From Whitmania pigra (lineage: Eukaryota; Annelida; Clitellata; Hirudinida; Haemopidae): a stretch of 64,000 nucleotides of DNA. Each line of letters begins with the position of its first letter. The first letter of the stretch is position 1. The stretch lies in contig JAJTWR010000365.1 in NCBI GenBank assembly GCA_021613335.1, positions 51,001 through 115,000 on the forward strand, in the 5' to 3' direction. A program made the position numbers and the translations under genes. Below are positions 1 through 11,224 of this stretch, piece after piece. The notes below the pieces were generated by a model that saw nothing but the letters and a program-made list of their open reading frames with translations, did not search any database and was not told where the DNA came from.

Positions 1-3000
1 CTGACCCTGGGCCCCCCCAAAGGAGCTGTTGTTCTGCTGGGCAGGCCTACTGTCCTGGTAGTTGCCTGAGAATAAATTAAATATTACTTTAGCACAACAT
101 ATTGATGTAAAAAGTACTGTCCACTGCAGCACATGACGTCATTATAATGTAACTCCATTTATATGGCGCCATTTGCGTAACGTCAGAGGAGCTTCTTGTA
201 ACCATTCATATAGCCTTCCCAAGGGCTCTTGTGGCAGTGCAGGCTGGGTTTCGAACACGACACAATATGACTGTTGCCATTACTGTTGCATGCAGGCACG
301 TAACCCATTCGGCCAACCTGCATGCCATTCATCATTTAGCTGGATGTGCAAAACATCAAAGAACTATTTTGGAACCCATGTTGTTAATGAAACATCCATT
401 CTTGTCTTGCATGTTAGCATAATTAGATCAAAAACAATGTTTAATTACATTCATACAATAAAATTATGCTTTAATAAATAATAATAATAATAGTTTATTT
501 CTATGGCGCCTTGTGCGTAGCGTCAGAGGCGCCTTGATTCTTCGAGGAACTTTTTGAAGGGATGGGTCTTCAGCTGGCGCTTGAAGAGCTCGAGCGTGGG
601 CTGAGACCGGATGATGGGGGGCAGGCTATTCCAGACGGCGGGCGAGGCATGAGAGAAGCCTCGGTTGACGATGGATGATATGTGGACAGGTTGATGGAGA
701 TGAATTATAGAAGATGAGCGGAGGTGATCGGGGATGTGACGGTGGCGAATGAGATGATGGAGATAAGGGGGGTTGAATGTGGTTAATGTTCGATAAGTGA
801 GCAGAGATATTTTGTAGATGATGCGAAGATGGATGGGTAGCCAATGCAGTTGTGTCAGGGCCTCGGAGCTGGTGAGATAGGGATTAAGAAGAACAAGTTT
901 GGCTAACTTGTTTTGAATGCGCTGAAAGGAGAGGGTAAGAGAGGCTGGAGCGCCATACAGGAGGGAGTTGCAGTAGTCAAGGCGGGAGAGGACCAGGCTG
1001 CGTGCGAGAGCAGCAGTCGTGTCAACCGAGAGGAGTGGGCGGATGTGTCGTATAGCCCAGATGAGATGATTGCAAGATTTTTCTATGGAGGAGGCATGCT
1101 GTTTAAAGCTGAGATGGGAATCAAAAGTAACGCCGAGAAGTTTTAGGGTAGAAGAAGAAGGGAGAAGGGTGCCAGCGATAGTAATTGAAGATGGAGGGGA
1201 TAGGTTTCTCAGTTGAAGAGGAGTGCCGATGAACATTATTTCGGACTTTTGAGGGTTGAGTTGAAGGAAGTTTACGAGGTGCCAGTCGTTAATGGCGTCT
1301 GTGCACCTTCACAGATTGTCTAATTGAGCAGAGACGTTGTCGCTGGAGAGGACAGAGTAGAGACTCGTGTCATCCGCATATTGGTGGAAGGACACGTCTA
1401 AATTTTTGACGATGTCAGACAGGGGTGAAGTGTAGGTTGTGAAAAGTAGGGGTCCCAGGACGGGGCCCTGGGGGACTCCAGCAAGGAGATCAACAGAAGA
1501 GGAAGTATGGCAGCCCAGCTTGACGTATTGGGATCTATTGGAGAGGTAAGATTGAAGCCAAGAAAGTGCGAGGCCTTCGATGCCGAAGTCGGAGCGGAGT
1601 CTGTCTAACAGTATGCTATGGTTGATGGTGTCGAAGGCTGCCGATAGGTCTAGACCGACCATAACGGCGCAGTTACGATTTCCACAAATGTGAGATATAT
1701 TGTTGAAAATATGGGAAAGAGCGGTCTCTGTGGAGAAACCAGGTCTGTAGGCGGATTGGAATAGAGAGAAGTTAGAGGACTTAGTAATATGGGGAAAGCC
1801 AAGAAAGTGCGAGGCCTTCGATGCCGAAGTCGGAGCGGAGTCTGTCTAACAGTATGCTATGGTTGATGGTGTCGAAGGCTGCCGATAGGTCTAGACCGAC
1901 CATAACGGCGCAGTTACGATTTCCACAAATGTGAGATATATTGTTGAAAATATGGGAAAGAGCGGTCTCTGTGGAGAAACCAGGTCTGTAGGCGGATTGG
2001 AATAGAGAGAAGTTAGAGGACTTAGTAATATGGGGACTGATTCTAGAAAGGGTGAGCCTTTCTAGTAGTTTTGATATAGTAGAGAGGTTGGAGATTGGTC
2101 TGTAATTAGACGGGGAGCTAGGGTCGAGGCCTGGCTTTTTTAACAAGGGGAGTACCTGCGCGCGCTTAAAGATGGAAGGGAAGACACCGGAGCTGAAGGA
2201 AATGTTAGCGAGTTTGGAGAGAGCTGGAGCTAGAATGGGAGAGTACTTTTTTAGGAGAGAGGTTGGGAAAGGATCTAGCGGGGAGGTTTTGTTGGGCAGA
2301 GCTCGAATGGCTTTCAAGACTTCTATAGGCGAGACAGGAGGGAGAGTTGAAAAAGGCGTGCCGGTGAACTGCCTGGCTGGATGGGATGAGATAGATGATG
2401 AAGAAAGTGTATTGGCGATTGACTGATGAATGTTGGCTATTTTTGAGATGAAAAATGCATTGAATGAGGTGACGAGAGACTGGCACTCAGCGTCGGAGTA
2501 GTGTTGACGAGGGTTGCTGTGCAATAGGCTATGAAGCGAACGCCACATGGAACGTGGATTGGCGTTGGAGCTGAGTTCTTCCTTGATAGAAGATGCCCTG
2601 GAGTCGAGGATGGCCAGTCTGGCGGCGTCCTTTGCGGATTTGTACTCCTGTTTTGTAGCTGATGTACGTTTGCGAAGATATAGACGTTCCAAGCGTCGGC
2701 AACGTTTCTTGGCTTCGATAGCTTCGTTGGAGAGCTGGTTGTTTGAGTACTGGCCCACGCGGACGGTCAGCTTCTTGAAGGGGGCGTGTTCGTCGAAGAT
2801 ATGCTCTAGCTTTCTGTTGAGGAGAGTGGCGAACCCTTCGGCGTCGAGGTCGCATGAGTGGAGCTCTTCGGAGACTGAGTGGAGGTCCCTCTCGAAGGTG
2901 TCCCGGTCAATGCTGTTGAGTCGGCGACGGTGAATGGCACGGACCGAGGGCTGGGGTTTCTCCACTGAGATATTGGACGATATGAGATGATGATCGGAAT

Positions 3001-5417
3001 ACGTCACATCAATTATGTTTATATTGGAGAGTAGGTTGTGAGATGATGACCCATGAGAAGATCGAGTATGTGGCCATGGGTGTGGGTTGGGGCGGCGACA
3101 TGCTGTGTGAGTCCGTGAGACTCGATTGATTCCTCCAGGAGGTGGTGGATCCTTGTCCCTGTGCCAGGTGCGTTGAAGTCGCCGCAGACGACGAAGGGGA
3201 TGTCGTGCGATGAGATGAAGTCGATATGTTCTTCGAAAGCGGCTAGGAATGAGAGAGTGACGGGCCCCGGACGGCGGTAGATGGATGAGATTATGAATGA
3301 TGATTTGCGGGTGTTGAATTTGAGGTTGAGAATTTCGAATTCAGCAGAACCCTGCTCTATTTTGGTGGATGACAGCAATGCCGCCCCCTCTTTTGCCGTT
3401 GGAGGGGCCGCGATGTTGGTTCAAAATTCGTTTAATTCAAAATCTTTTTTAAAGTAGTTAAGATGGTCCAAACAATAAAAAAATTGTTATAATACAGAAA
3501 AGCACTGAGCAACAGGTTTGTTTTTATTAAATAGATAGATCTAATTAATTGTAAATGAACGTCATTTATATGCTGATGTCCCAGAATGCACTTTTCAACG
3601 ACCACTGACATAACAGCACTATCCTTGTTTAAAACAAGACTCATCACAACATTAGAAATTACAACCACATCACCTATACAGCCATCTGAACTTTACAACC
3701 CCATGAACTTTACAACCCCATGAACTTTACAACCATCTGGACTTTACAACCCCATGAACTTTACAACCATCTGGACTTTACAACCACCTGAACTTTACAA
3801 CAACATGAACTTTACAACCATCTGAACTTTACAACAACATGAACTGTACAACCATCTGGACTAACTTGTGCCAAGTGCACATCAAGAAGCACCAAAGGTT
3901 TCAGAAAGTGTTGACATTCTAATTACAAATCCATTGCAACATCATTGCCAATGCCACATTACTAAACTCACCAAAATTTCCATAAGGGGTGGATGCATTG
4001 CCAGCATTGGAGGAGGAGTTACTGGTGTTGGCCACACCTACTCTGCCAGCAAAACTAGCACCAGAAGTATTGGTCACAGGGTTGTTGTAGTTGTTGGGAG
4101 GAGGATTATAATTATTGGGAGGAGCTCTGTAGTTGTTGACACTGCTGTTGTTGTTGTTGTTGTTAGTAGCTGATTCTGACTGTTTGAAGGGCTGAGGATT
4201 TCCAATCTTTCCACCAGAAACTTCCGGAGTGGCGATGACAGTCACCTCCATTATCACCAACACCTTCCTAATGGGGAATTATCACATAAATTAACAATAA
4301 AATGGCATGGGCACATCACATTATTAAGCTCCCAATGATTTTGACATTAGTCATTAATTAATTAATTATAGTTAGACATAATTTATGAAAATAATTTATC
4401 AATTACTAAATGCCTACCTAAGATCATAATATGGGACAATAAACAATGTCAGTTTATCTTAATAAATAAAGGTGTCAATTACTTCTCTTGTCCAATGACA
4501 TTGCATATGTATTTGTCCAGTCTTATGATGGCATTGACATCAATTTGACCATTTGTCACTTTATCATTGAGATGTGTGGCCAACATGGCAGCTGCATTGA
4601 TTAATTACAACTTAAGTTATTCAATTACCCCGTCATTCATCATATTTCAGTAATTATTAATACCAAAACCAAAGTGTTGTATTTTATTCTTAATTAAAAG
4701 AATGTTCAAAAAACTTTGTTGTTGTTATCAATGATTCTTAATATAATCTCCTTTTAACTCTATAATTAAGCTAATGATATTATTACAACTATTGGTTACG
4801 TCTTACATGAAACTGTGTAAACTCCATCAGACAACAAGAGCCTGTATCGATCGGGAGTTTGTTGCTGGGAAACAATTTTCTTCTGACCCTTGAACGAGCA
4901 ATTTACATGTAACTTGCTGTTGGCTCATTTAAGTTCATTAAGAGCTTTATATTTCCAACAGAATCATGTATTTGAAACAATCAGTTTAAAATTTGAAAGG
5001 CAGGAAACAAAATGTCACACAAAATTAATCAAATAATCAATACTAATGCAATACTGATATGTATTTGTATTTGCTTATGTTCATATAGATCAGGCCTTAC
5101 TAATACAGTTGTGTAATAATTTTGTTGTGTAATTATTGCATAAATACCATTTTAGAGAATGTTATTATAAGTTTCTCACCAAGACTTGGACTATGGGCAT
5201 ATCACATTCCATGCCATTCATAATATTCTAAAATATAACAAACCAGTTAATTAATTCCATGTTCATTGTAAAGTGTGCTACTATAGAACCAAATCTAACA
5301 AATCAAACTAAGGCACGCAACTCCGGCAACAGGTACTGCGTAATTTGAATTAACGACATATTCAAACAAAAATTAAAAGTACAAATTAACCTCCAAACAA
5401 CGCGTCGTCAAAGCCAT
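1..5417 (-). CDS. RPA1: Replication protein A 70 kDa subunit, N-terminal part (six exons, gene continues off the left edge)
   Basis: Large subunit of the RPA heterotrimer, which binds single-stranded DNA in replication and repair. Exons read on the minus strand: 5417-5391, 5227-5180, 4888-4807, 4591-4483, 4267-3972 and 65-1 (open at the edge); all GT-AG with phases 0,0,1,2,1 that join correctly. The start ATG is at 5417. The first five exons encode the RPA70N domain: the segments PDRYRLLLSDG, SAMLATHLND and KKVLVIMEVTVIA match the family pattern, ending in the typical KIGNPQPF. Then comes a linker rich in Asn, Pro, Tyr and Ser, continued by the edge exon (NYQDSRPAQQ). The ssDNA-binding OB folds DBD-A, B and C must lie to the left. 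The 3.9-kb intron between the last two exons contains a SINE, a LINE and a minisatellite. Identity is inferred from remembered family motifs. Confidence 0.88.
140..324 (-). mobile_element. tRNA-derived SINE, copy 1
   Basis: Reads on the minus strand from about 324 down to 140. The head has an A-box-like stretch (GGTTGGCCGAATGGG) and a B-box (GTGTTCGAAACCC), i.e. an RNA polymerase III promoter. The tail (CTCCTCTGACGTTACGCAAATGGCGCC) is a variant of the 3' end of the L2-like LINE that starts at 484. Same family as the copy at 53688-53880. It sits in an RPA1 intron. No clear target duplication was seen, so the ends are approximate. Confidence 0.82.
484..3421 (-). mobile_element. L2-like LINE, 5'-truncated and broken
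   Basis: Non-LTR retrotransposon in an RPA1 intron. Endonuclease pieces lie at 3420-3019 (CGDFNAPG, then HILDLL), followed by reverse transcriptase with YRPISNLSTISKLLERL, VGLDLSAAFDTINHS, GVPQGPVLGPLLF and the catalytic FHQYADDTSLYS, and a C-terminal domain at 1236-523. It begins inside the endonuclease near 3421 where the intact copy at 46 kb continues, so it is 5'-truncated, as is usual for target-primed reverse transcription. The frame is broken several times, once by an exact 241-bp tandem duplication. The 3' end is a GGCGCC hairpin followed by a short (TTA)-type tail at 480-495. Inactive. Confidence 0.93.
1555..2036. repeat. 241-bp exact tandem duplication inside the LINE
   Basis: Positions 1555-1795 and 1796-2036 read as identical. 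The unit covers part of the reverse transcriptase domain, and 241 is not a multiple of three, so it shifts the frame. The lack of differences between units indicates a young duplication, or an assembly artefact. Confidence 0.92.
3688..3857. repeat. 17-bp minisatellite, about 10 units
   Basis: Units of the form GAACTTTACAACCNNNT in head-to-tail order, differing mostly at the last four or five bases (CCCAT, ATCT, ACAT types alternate). It lies in the RPA1 intron between the LINE and exon 5. Confidence 0.9.
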
Positions 5418-5994
5418 GGTCGGTACTCTATCTCGGCAATTCAGTTCCAAATAAAAACGAGTTATGTTTGTTGGCGGGAGTCAAAAACTACGAAAACATC
5501 GTATCTGTATACCCATCCCATTATTATTTTATTTACAGACATTATCATGTAAACATTTATTTATGGTATTAAATATTTTGCTAATAAAAAATTTTTATTT
5601 AATAAAAAAATCCTCATTCAAATACAACCTGTCTAATTTATTCCTATTGTAAATTGTTCGTAAAATGCAAACCTAAAACTGAGACGTAATATATATATTT
5701 AATGAGACAAAACATGGCTACAATTTTCTATCACTATTCTATTTATAAAGAAATAATTAGATAATAACAATAATTACGAAAATACTGGTAGGTATTTTAT
5801 TTAAAGTCAATTCCATAATGAGATGATTTAGACTGCACAGAAAATACTATTTTAGAGAATGTTATTGTATGCAGGAACGTCGTTTTTGGGGTGTGGAGCA
5901 TAGGGAAAATTGATTTATGACATTATTTACGCAAAAAGGTCATTTCCTCGCGTTATGTTCACCCTTTCCTCTTGGCTAGAAGCAAGTTGTGTGA
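5418..5994. other. Spacer between RPA1 and the next repeat
   Basis: AT-rich, presumed to hold the RPA1 promoter because the RPA1 start is at 5417 on the minus strand. No TATA box or coding signal that I can defend. Confidence 0.4.
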
Positions 5995-6009
5995 GTTTGC
6001 CTATTATAT

Positions 6010-6470
6010 TCGATGAAAAGCAAAAAAACAAAGATCATCACGAAAAGTTGGACGAGGTATTGCCCCAATTTCATACTGGGAAAAGCTGAAACGACTTACC
6101 TGATGGGTGGATGTCCTTTTTTCACAAGAGCCTTACCAGGATTACGAAATCTACCTTGTAAGACCAGACATCAGAAACTCGGACTCAAGACACTGGAACA
6201 CCGACGCCTCATCCAGGATCACCATTTATGTCTCTGTCACAAAATATTACACAGCTTCACTCACTGTACCATTCCCAAATTCCCCGATTTCCTGTTATCT
6301 CGCACACGTCGTCTACGCTATGAAAAATGCTCAACTACTCACAGGCTCCATTTCTTCACCAACCGAATCGCGAAACCCTGGAACTCTCTATCCCAGATAT
6401 TATTAGCTCTCCAACTCATAGTCAATTTAAGGCCTGCATTTTCAACATCGACTTGAGAAAGTTTCTAACA
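6010..6470 (+). mobile_element. LINE fragment (C-terminal end of a reverse-transcriptase ORF)
   Basis: The translation from about 6013 carries the post-polymerase region common to CR1/RTE-like LINEs: KLGLKTLEHRRLIQDHHLC, then KILHSFT, then HFFTNRIAKPWNSL. Only the last ~150 codons remain and there is no catalytic domain, so it is a dead 5'-truncated copy. It differs from the L2-like LINEs elsewhere in the window. The exact clade is not resolved. Confidence 0.8.
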
Positions 6471-6872
6471 AGTTTCTAAATTTAATTGACTTAAATTTGG
6501 TATAAGCACTCTATACGTACAGATTATCTGACACCAATTTGTGTTAGCGGTCCCTTGTGACCTTCTTTTTGGATTTTGCATGGATGTCGGCGTAAACCCA
6601 CCTGCCCGACAAAATATCTTTTATTTTCGATATTTAATAGCATATATATATATTAAATATTAATTAATAAAATAATTAAATAATTATGTCGCCTTATTAA
6701 TTTTTTTATCATTACAAATTAATTATATCCAACTACAAATGGAGAATTCGTGATAGGATGAATAAATTGTATTTCGAGATCGTGATTTGGAGAAGTTATT
6801 TGTGAAATGATTTCTTTATTACGACCCTCGTATTTGGTATACTTGTGAACAGGTGAGCCTTTAAGCTGTGAC

Positions 6873-6880
6873 ATAAAAGG
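6873..6880 (+). promoter_or_regulatory. Possible TATA box of the first FABP gene
   Basis: ATAAAAGG lies 75 bases before the start ATG at 6955. Position and sequence suit a TATA element with a roughly 50-base 5' UTR, but no initiator was identified. Confidence 0.35.
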
Positions 6881-6954
6881 GATGAGCTCAGCTGGATCTG
6901 TTGAGACTTTTGCTTTAAGCTCCGTCTCAACTTTCAACTTCTAAGTCTGATTCA

Positions 6955-9900
6955 ATGGCTACTGATACAGATGTTTCTCTCCAGACCAAACTCCATCACT
7001 TTATAGGTACCTGGAAATTTGAAACAAGTGAAAATTTTGAAGAATATATGAAAGCTGTGGGTATGAAATTTGGTTGTAAGATATTTTCTTCATTAATTGT
7101 TTATAAATTACTTTAATGAGGGTTGAATCACATCATAATTTTTTTGTAATACATGATCTTTTTATAATTTTGTGAGGATTTTAAAAGGCTAGGCTTTTTT
7201 ATGTCGAAAGTTATTTATTTATCAATTGTATTGCTTTGAATGCTGGCTAGTAAATTGAACATAAAAAAGACCACCACAATGGGTCTGGGTCCTAAACTCA
7301 AGGAGGAATAGTATTAAAAATATTGGTAACAACTACTTGTAATTAATCATTATAATTATTTGCATTCTATAGATTCATTTAAAATTAGTACCTAGGCTTC
7401 CAATTTCTTACCAGAGGTGAATTACTTGGTGAGGAAGATAGGGAAATTTGCTAGGCCAGAGATAGTCATTTCTGTGAACAAGGATGAAGTGACTTTCAGA
7501 GCTCATATTCCTCTGATCACTCACACGATCACGTTCAGACTGGGAGAGGAATTTGTTGAAACTACTCCAGATGGTCGAAGAATGCAAGTTTGATGATTCT
7601 TACATTAATAATTGCTTACATAATAATAACTAATTATATACCTCTGATGCATATGTATTTATTATGATTATTAATATCATTATTGTCGTTGTTATTGTCA
7701 CTATTTTTATTACTATTATTTTATTTTGTAATAATTGTCTTAAAGTTAAATTAGCTGTATTTTTGGAAACATATGACCAATTCGCTTATTATAGGAGTTG
7801 TTGACTGCTGAGAGTAATGGAAATTTAGTCATTAATTGTTGGTATAAACAATCATAAAAATAAATATAAACATTATTCGTAAGTACTTTTTGTATTTTTT
7901 CAGATAACATCTTTTACTTATTCTTTCTAGTGAATTGTGCATTCAAGCTTCTTGATTGTTTTATGAGTCACCGTTGTGTTCAATTTCACAATTGCTCTAA
8001 ACCTTGACTCTATAATCTTGTCGTGCATAGCTAATGGAGTAGTTAATCATAGATAAGTTATTACAGTTAAGCATAATTGGCCATCATTAACTAAAAATAA
8101 CAGTAACTGAAGGGTTGTTAATTGGTTGATTAATCAATAATATAAAAAGATATTTGATGCTTCGAATTTCAACTTTTGTTGCTTGACAATCATTGAATGG
8201 TTCAATGTTGATTAGTTCTTTATAGAAAAATGAACCGAGATGTGCTTAAAACACTTTCAAGGTTAAACATTTACATATTTATCTAAAGTTAAATTTAATG
8301 CAAAGAATGATCCGGCTTTTGAGAGGGGAATTGAAACTTCAGATTAGATAAATAGAGGACAATTCATTGTCAAAGATAAGCAGTCTCTCTTTTTTCTGTG
8401 ATTTGGTTTTGGTCAATTCTGAAACCAAACCCAAAAACTCACAAAACGGGAAGACACAAGTGACAGAATTACTTTTATCGACTTTGAACCGATGTAAATT
8501 GAGGTCCAAAACTCATCCACTCTTCTCAAAAAATCAAAATCAGAAAAATGTTGTTTTTTAATTGATGAGAGTTTGGTTATGAGTATTTTTAGTCTTGTCT
8601 TGTTCAAGGTTTGAAAAGCATACCCATACAAAGGACTTTTTTATTTCAAATGGACTTCTAAATATATATCAGATCAATAAATTCCAAACTTGCCTCTTCA
8701 TATACAATTATGAACATAACTTGCTGCCTCCATCCTTTAATAATATGTTTTTCAAATCATCAGATGTCCACTCTTACAATCTTAGATCATCCAATCAATT
8801 GAGATCTGAATTTTCCCGTACCACCTTCAAAAAATTCTCCATATGTTGCAAAGGTCCACTCTTGTTCTCCTCTCTGCCGTTGTTCCTTGTTTCTCTAAAC
8901 AGTTCCTCACTATTTAAATCCCATCTTAAAAAACACATTCTATCCACCTGTTGAACCTGTTATCCACATTTCCACCTTATCATTCATTTTATTACCCTGG
9001 TTTTTTCCTCGTTGATTACATCGCTTATTCATTATTCCGATTATTCCCCGTTTCTCAGTTGTTGCCATTAATTTTCACCTGTCGTTACCATTAGAAGTTT
9101 ATATATAAGCAAAGACCCTTTCAAACGCCCCTTTAAATTTGTCAAATTGAAACTACCTATCCCCTGGATGGGAATTAATTCCCTTGGGATAGTTCATTAA
9201 TGAATTTGTGAATTTTTTTTGGTGTGATTTTTTTGGCTATTTGAATATAGTTTTTTGAAAATAAACGAATTCAAACCTTAAAAAAAAAAAAACAATTTCA
9301 AATATTTTCAAAAACTCCACAATATGAAAATCACTGCTCTAGAACATGAGCTGAACTTTAAACTCCAATCTTCATGGCTCAACTATGTTATTATGATAGG
9401 ATGATAAGGGCTTGCAATTCCAAGTATTGGTAATCAGCAGATTATTTACACTTCACTAATGTAATATTAAAATGTCATTTGAAGCCATTTTATTCAGAAT
9501 TGTAATTATATTTGAAGCCATTTTATGCGGATTTATGTTATGTTACTGCTTTGATTCACCTTAATTTAATCAAATATTAATCCTGAAGACAATCTTTGAG
9601 CTGAAGGATGGAAAGTTGTTTCAAACCCAGAGGGGTAAGGGCATCGTGCCCTCCAATATCACCAGAGAGGTCAAGGACAACTTGCTCATTTGTGTCAGTG
9701 AAAGTTCAATCTTAATTCATAATTACTTAGTAACTTGTATAATTACACAATTATTTATATATTATTTTTAATGTTATTATTTAATTTAATATTTTTATTT
9801 CCGCATTTAAATTAACAAATGCATAGCTATTTCCAAATATTTTTCATAGTTCTGCATTTCTTTTTTTGTTTATATTTACATAATTTTTATTTATGATAAG

Positions 9901-10019
9901 TAAAATTATGATTTAAATAATATATTAATGCAGCTTGCTTTTTTTTGTAATTCTCAACCCATCAGACATTTGAAGCAAAGGAAGTAACCAGCATTCAAAT
10001 TCTCAGAAAAGTGGACTAA
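6955..10019 (+). CDS. Fatty-acid-binding protein (FABP family), copy 1, lacks the Arg-x-Tyr motif
   Basis: Cytosolic beta-barrel lipid carrier of about 145 residues, the normal family length. Exons: 6955-7060, 7415-7587, 9589-9693, 9966-10019, with phases 1, 0, 0 as in copy 2. Family signatures seen: FIGTWKFETSENFEEYMKAV at the N-terminus, then FRLGEEFVETTPDGR, then IFELKDGKLFQTQRG and ITREVKD. The last exon reads TSIQILRKVD where copy 2 has TSIRTYKRVA, so the Arg and Tyr that usually bind the fatty-acid carboxylate are Gln and Leu here. Frame and splice sites are intact, so this looks like a diverged paralog rather than a pseudogene. Intron 2 contains a LINE fragment. Confidence 0.88.
8590..9292 (+). 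mobile_element. 5'-truncated LINE fragment in FABP copy 1 intron 2
   Basis: The open frame near 8595-8954 encodes the LINE C-terminal pattern: KFQTCLFIYNYEHNLLPPSF, then SYNLRSSNQLRSEFSRTTFKK, then KGPLLFSSLPLFL. It is followed by a ~340-base 3' UTR and a run of 13 A at 9279-9291, which marks the 3' end. A third LINE type, different from those at 484 and 6010. Confidence 0.78.
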
Positions 10020-11109
10020 GCTCTGCTCAGCAATCTATATTTTCATCACAAGAGCAATTGGATTTATCAATCAATTTTTGTTTATTTAAGACTGGTTATA
10101 CTTGTCAGGCAATGTTTATTATCATTCTAATAATGTATAAACTGATTTGTTTACAACCTACATTGATTTACTTTTGTTCGGTGATTTTTTTATGGCATTG
10201 TTTGCATTAGGTAATTTAATTTAATTTGATTACATTTGTGCCGGACACATTTTAATGAGATGCCCAGAAAAAATAAAGTTTTTACCATCTGTGCCTTAAT
10301 GGGAGATAAGCTCTGCTTTGTCTCATCTTGTGGCGAAGTTTTGCATGGATTGGAGCTCAATCCGCTCGAGACTTCGATCGCCACATTGTTAATTAGTTGA
10401 ATATCAGCAAATAAGACGCAATTACAAAGTCACTCACTTTTAATTTTATCGAGTACAATTACGAATAGGCTAGTTCACCCTGTTTTAAAAGCTTCAACGT
10501 ACTCATAATTCTATTTAGCATATATATAGGTTGAGACCTAGTAAAGTAGAAAGCACCTGTGTTCCAAAATCAAAGCATTGGAAAATAAAAACGCCGAATT
10601 GGACTTTAGAGCGGCGGATCGCGAGCGATTAGCGGTGGCTGCGCCTGAAACATTTTAGCAATTTAATGTTGGCGAGTGTTTCAACCTTTGCACTTAATAA
10701 ATCATAACAACTAGGGTGAATTCTGCGATGTTTGTAATGCAAATGATTCAATGCCATCCTTTTGTTCAGTAAATATGATATCGATCATAAGCTCAATTGC
10801 CAATTAACTTCTTAATTCCTTGGATAAAAATGAATCCCATTGTAGATATTATTCTGATAAAATAACATGTCTCCGCTATCTCAATAATTTAATAATTTGA
10901 ATAAAAAATAAATAGCGCATCTGCTGCTGTTGCCAAATTGAAATTTTAAGGCTTCACTTTTTTAATTATGTCTATTCTTCATTTAAAATTTGCTAAATAT
11001 ATTATTATAATTAAGTGAAAATTCACATATTCAAATAAATTAAAAAACTCACATTCCTCATCGCCTCATTTTGATTAATATGCGATTGGAGAGAGCTTGA
11101 AGGCGGTAA

Positions 11110-11117
11110 TATAAAAG
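11110..11117 (+). promoter_or_regulatory. TATA box of the second FABP gene
   Basis: TATAAAAG stands 115 bases upstream of the ATG at 11225. The bases after about 11130 become GC- and pyrimidine-rich, as expected of a short transcribed 5' leader. Confidence 0.55.
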
Positions 11118-11224
11118 GGAATTCTCGTGGCGCTTCCCGTCGTTAGTAAAGCCTCCTTGTGTCTGCCGTAGCTGCTTTGAAGCTGTATCCTCCCTGATTT
11201 CTCACGCACTCCTATCTTTGAAGA

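Noticed and set aside
173..481. 102-codon open frame on the plus strand
   Set aside because: It runs antisense through the SINE and its flanks; composition is not protein-like.
2172..2933. Plus-strand open frames opposite the LINE
   Set aside because: Antisense shadows of the reverse-transcriptase and endonuclease coding strand.
3868..4173. Plus-strand open frame opposite RPA1 exon 5
   Set aside because: Antisense of the Asn/Pro-rich RPA1 linker, which has full splice and homology support on the minus strand.
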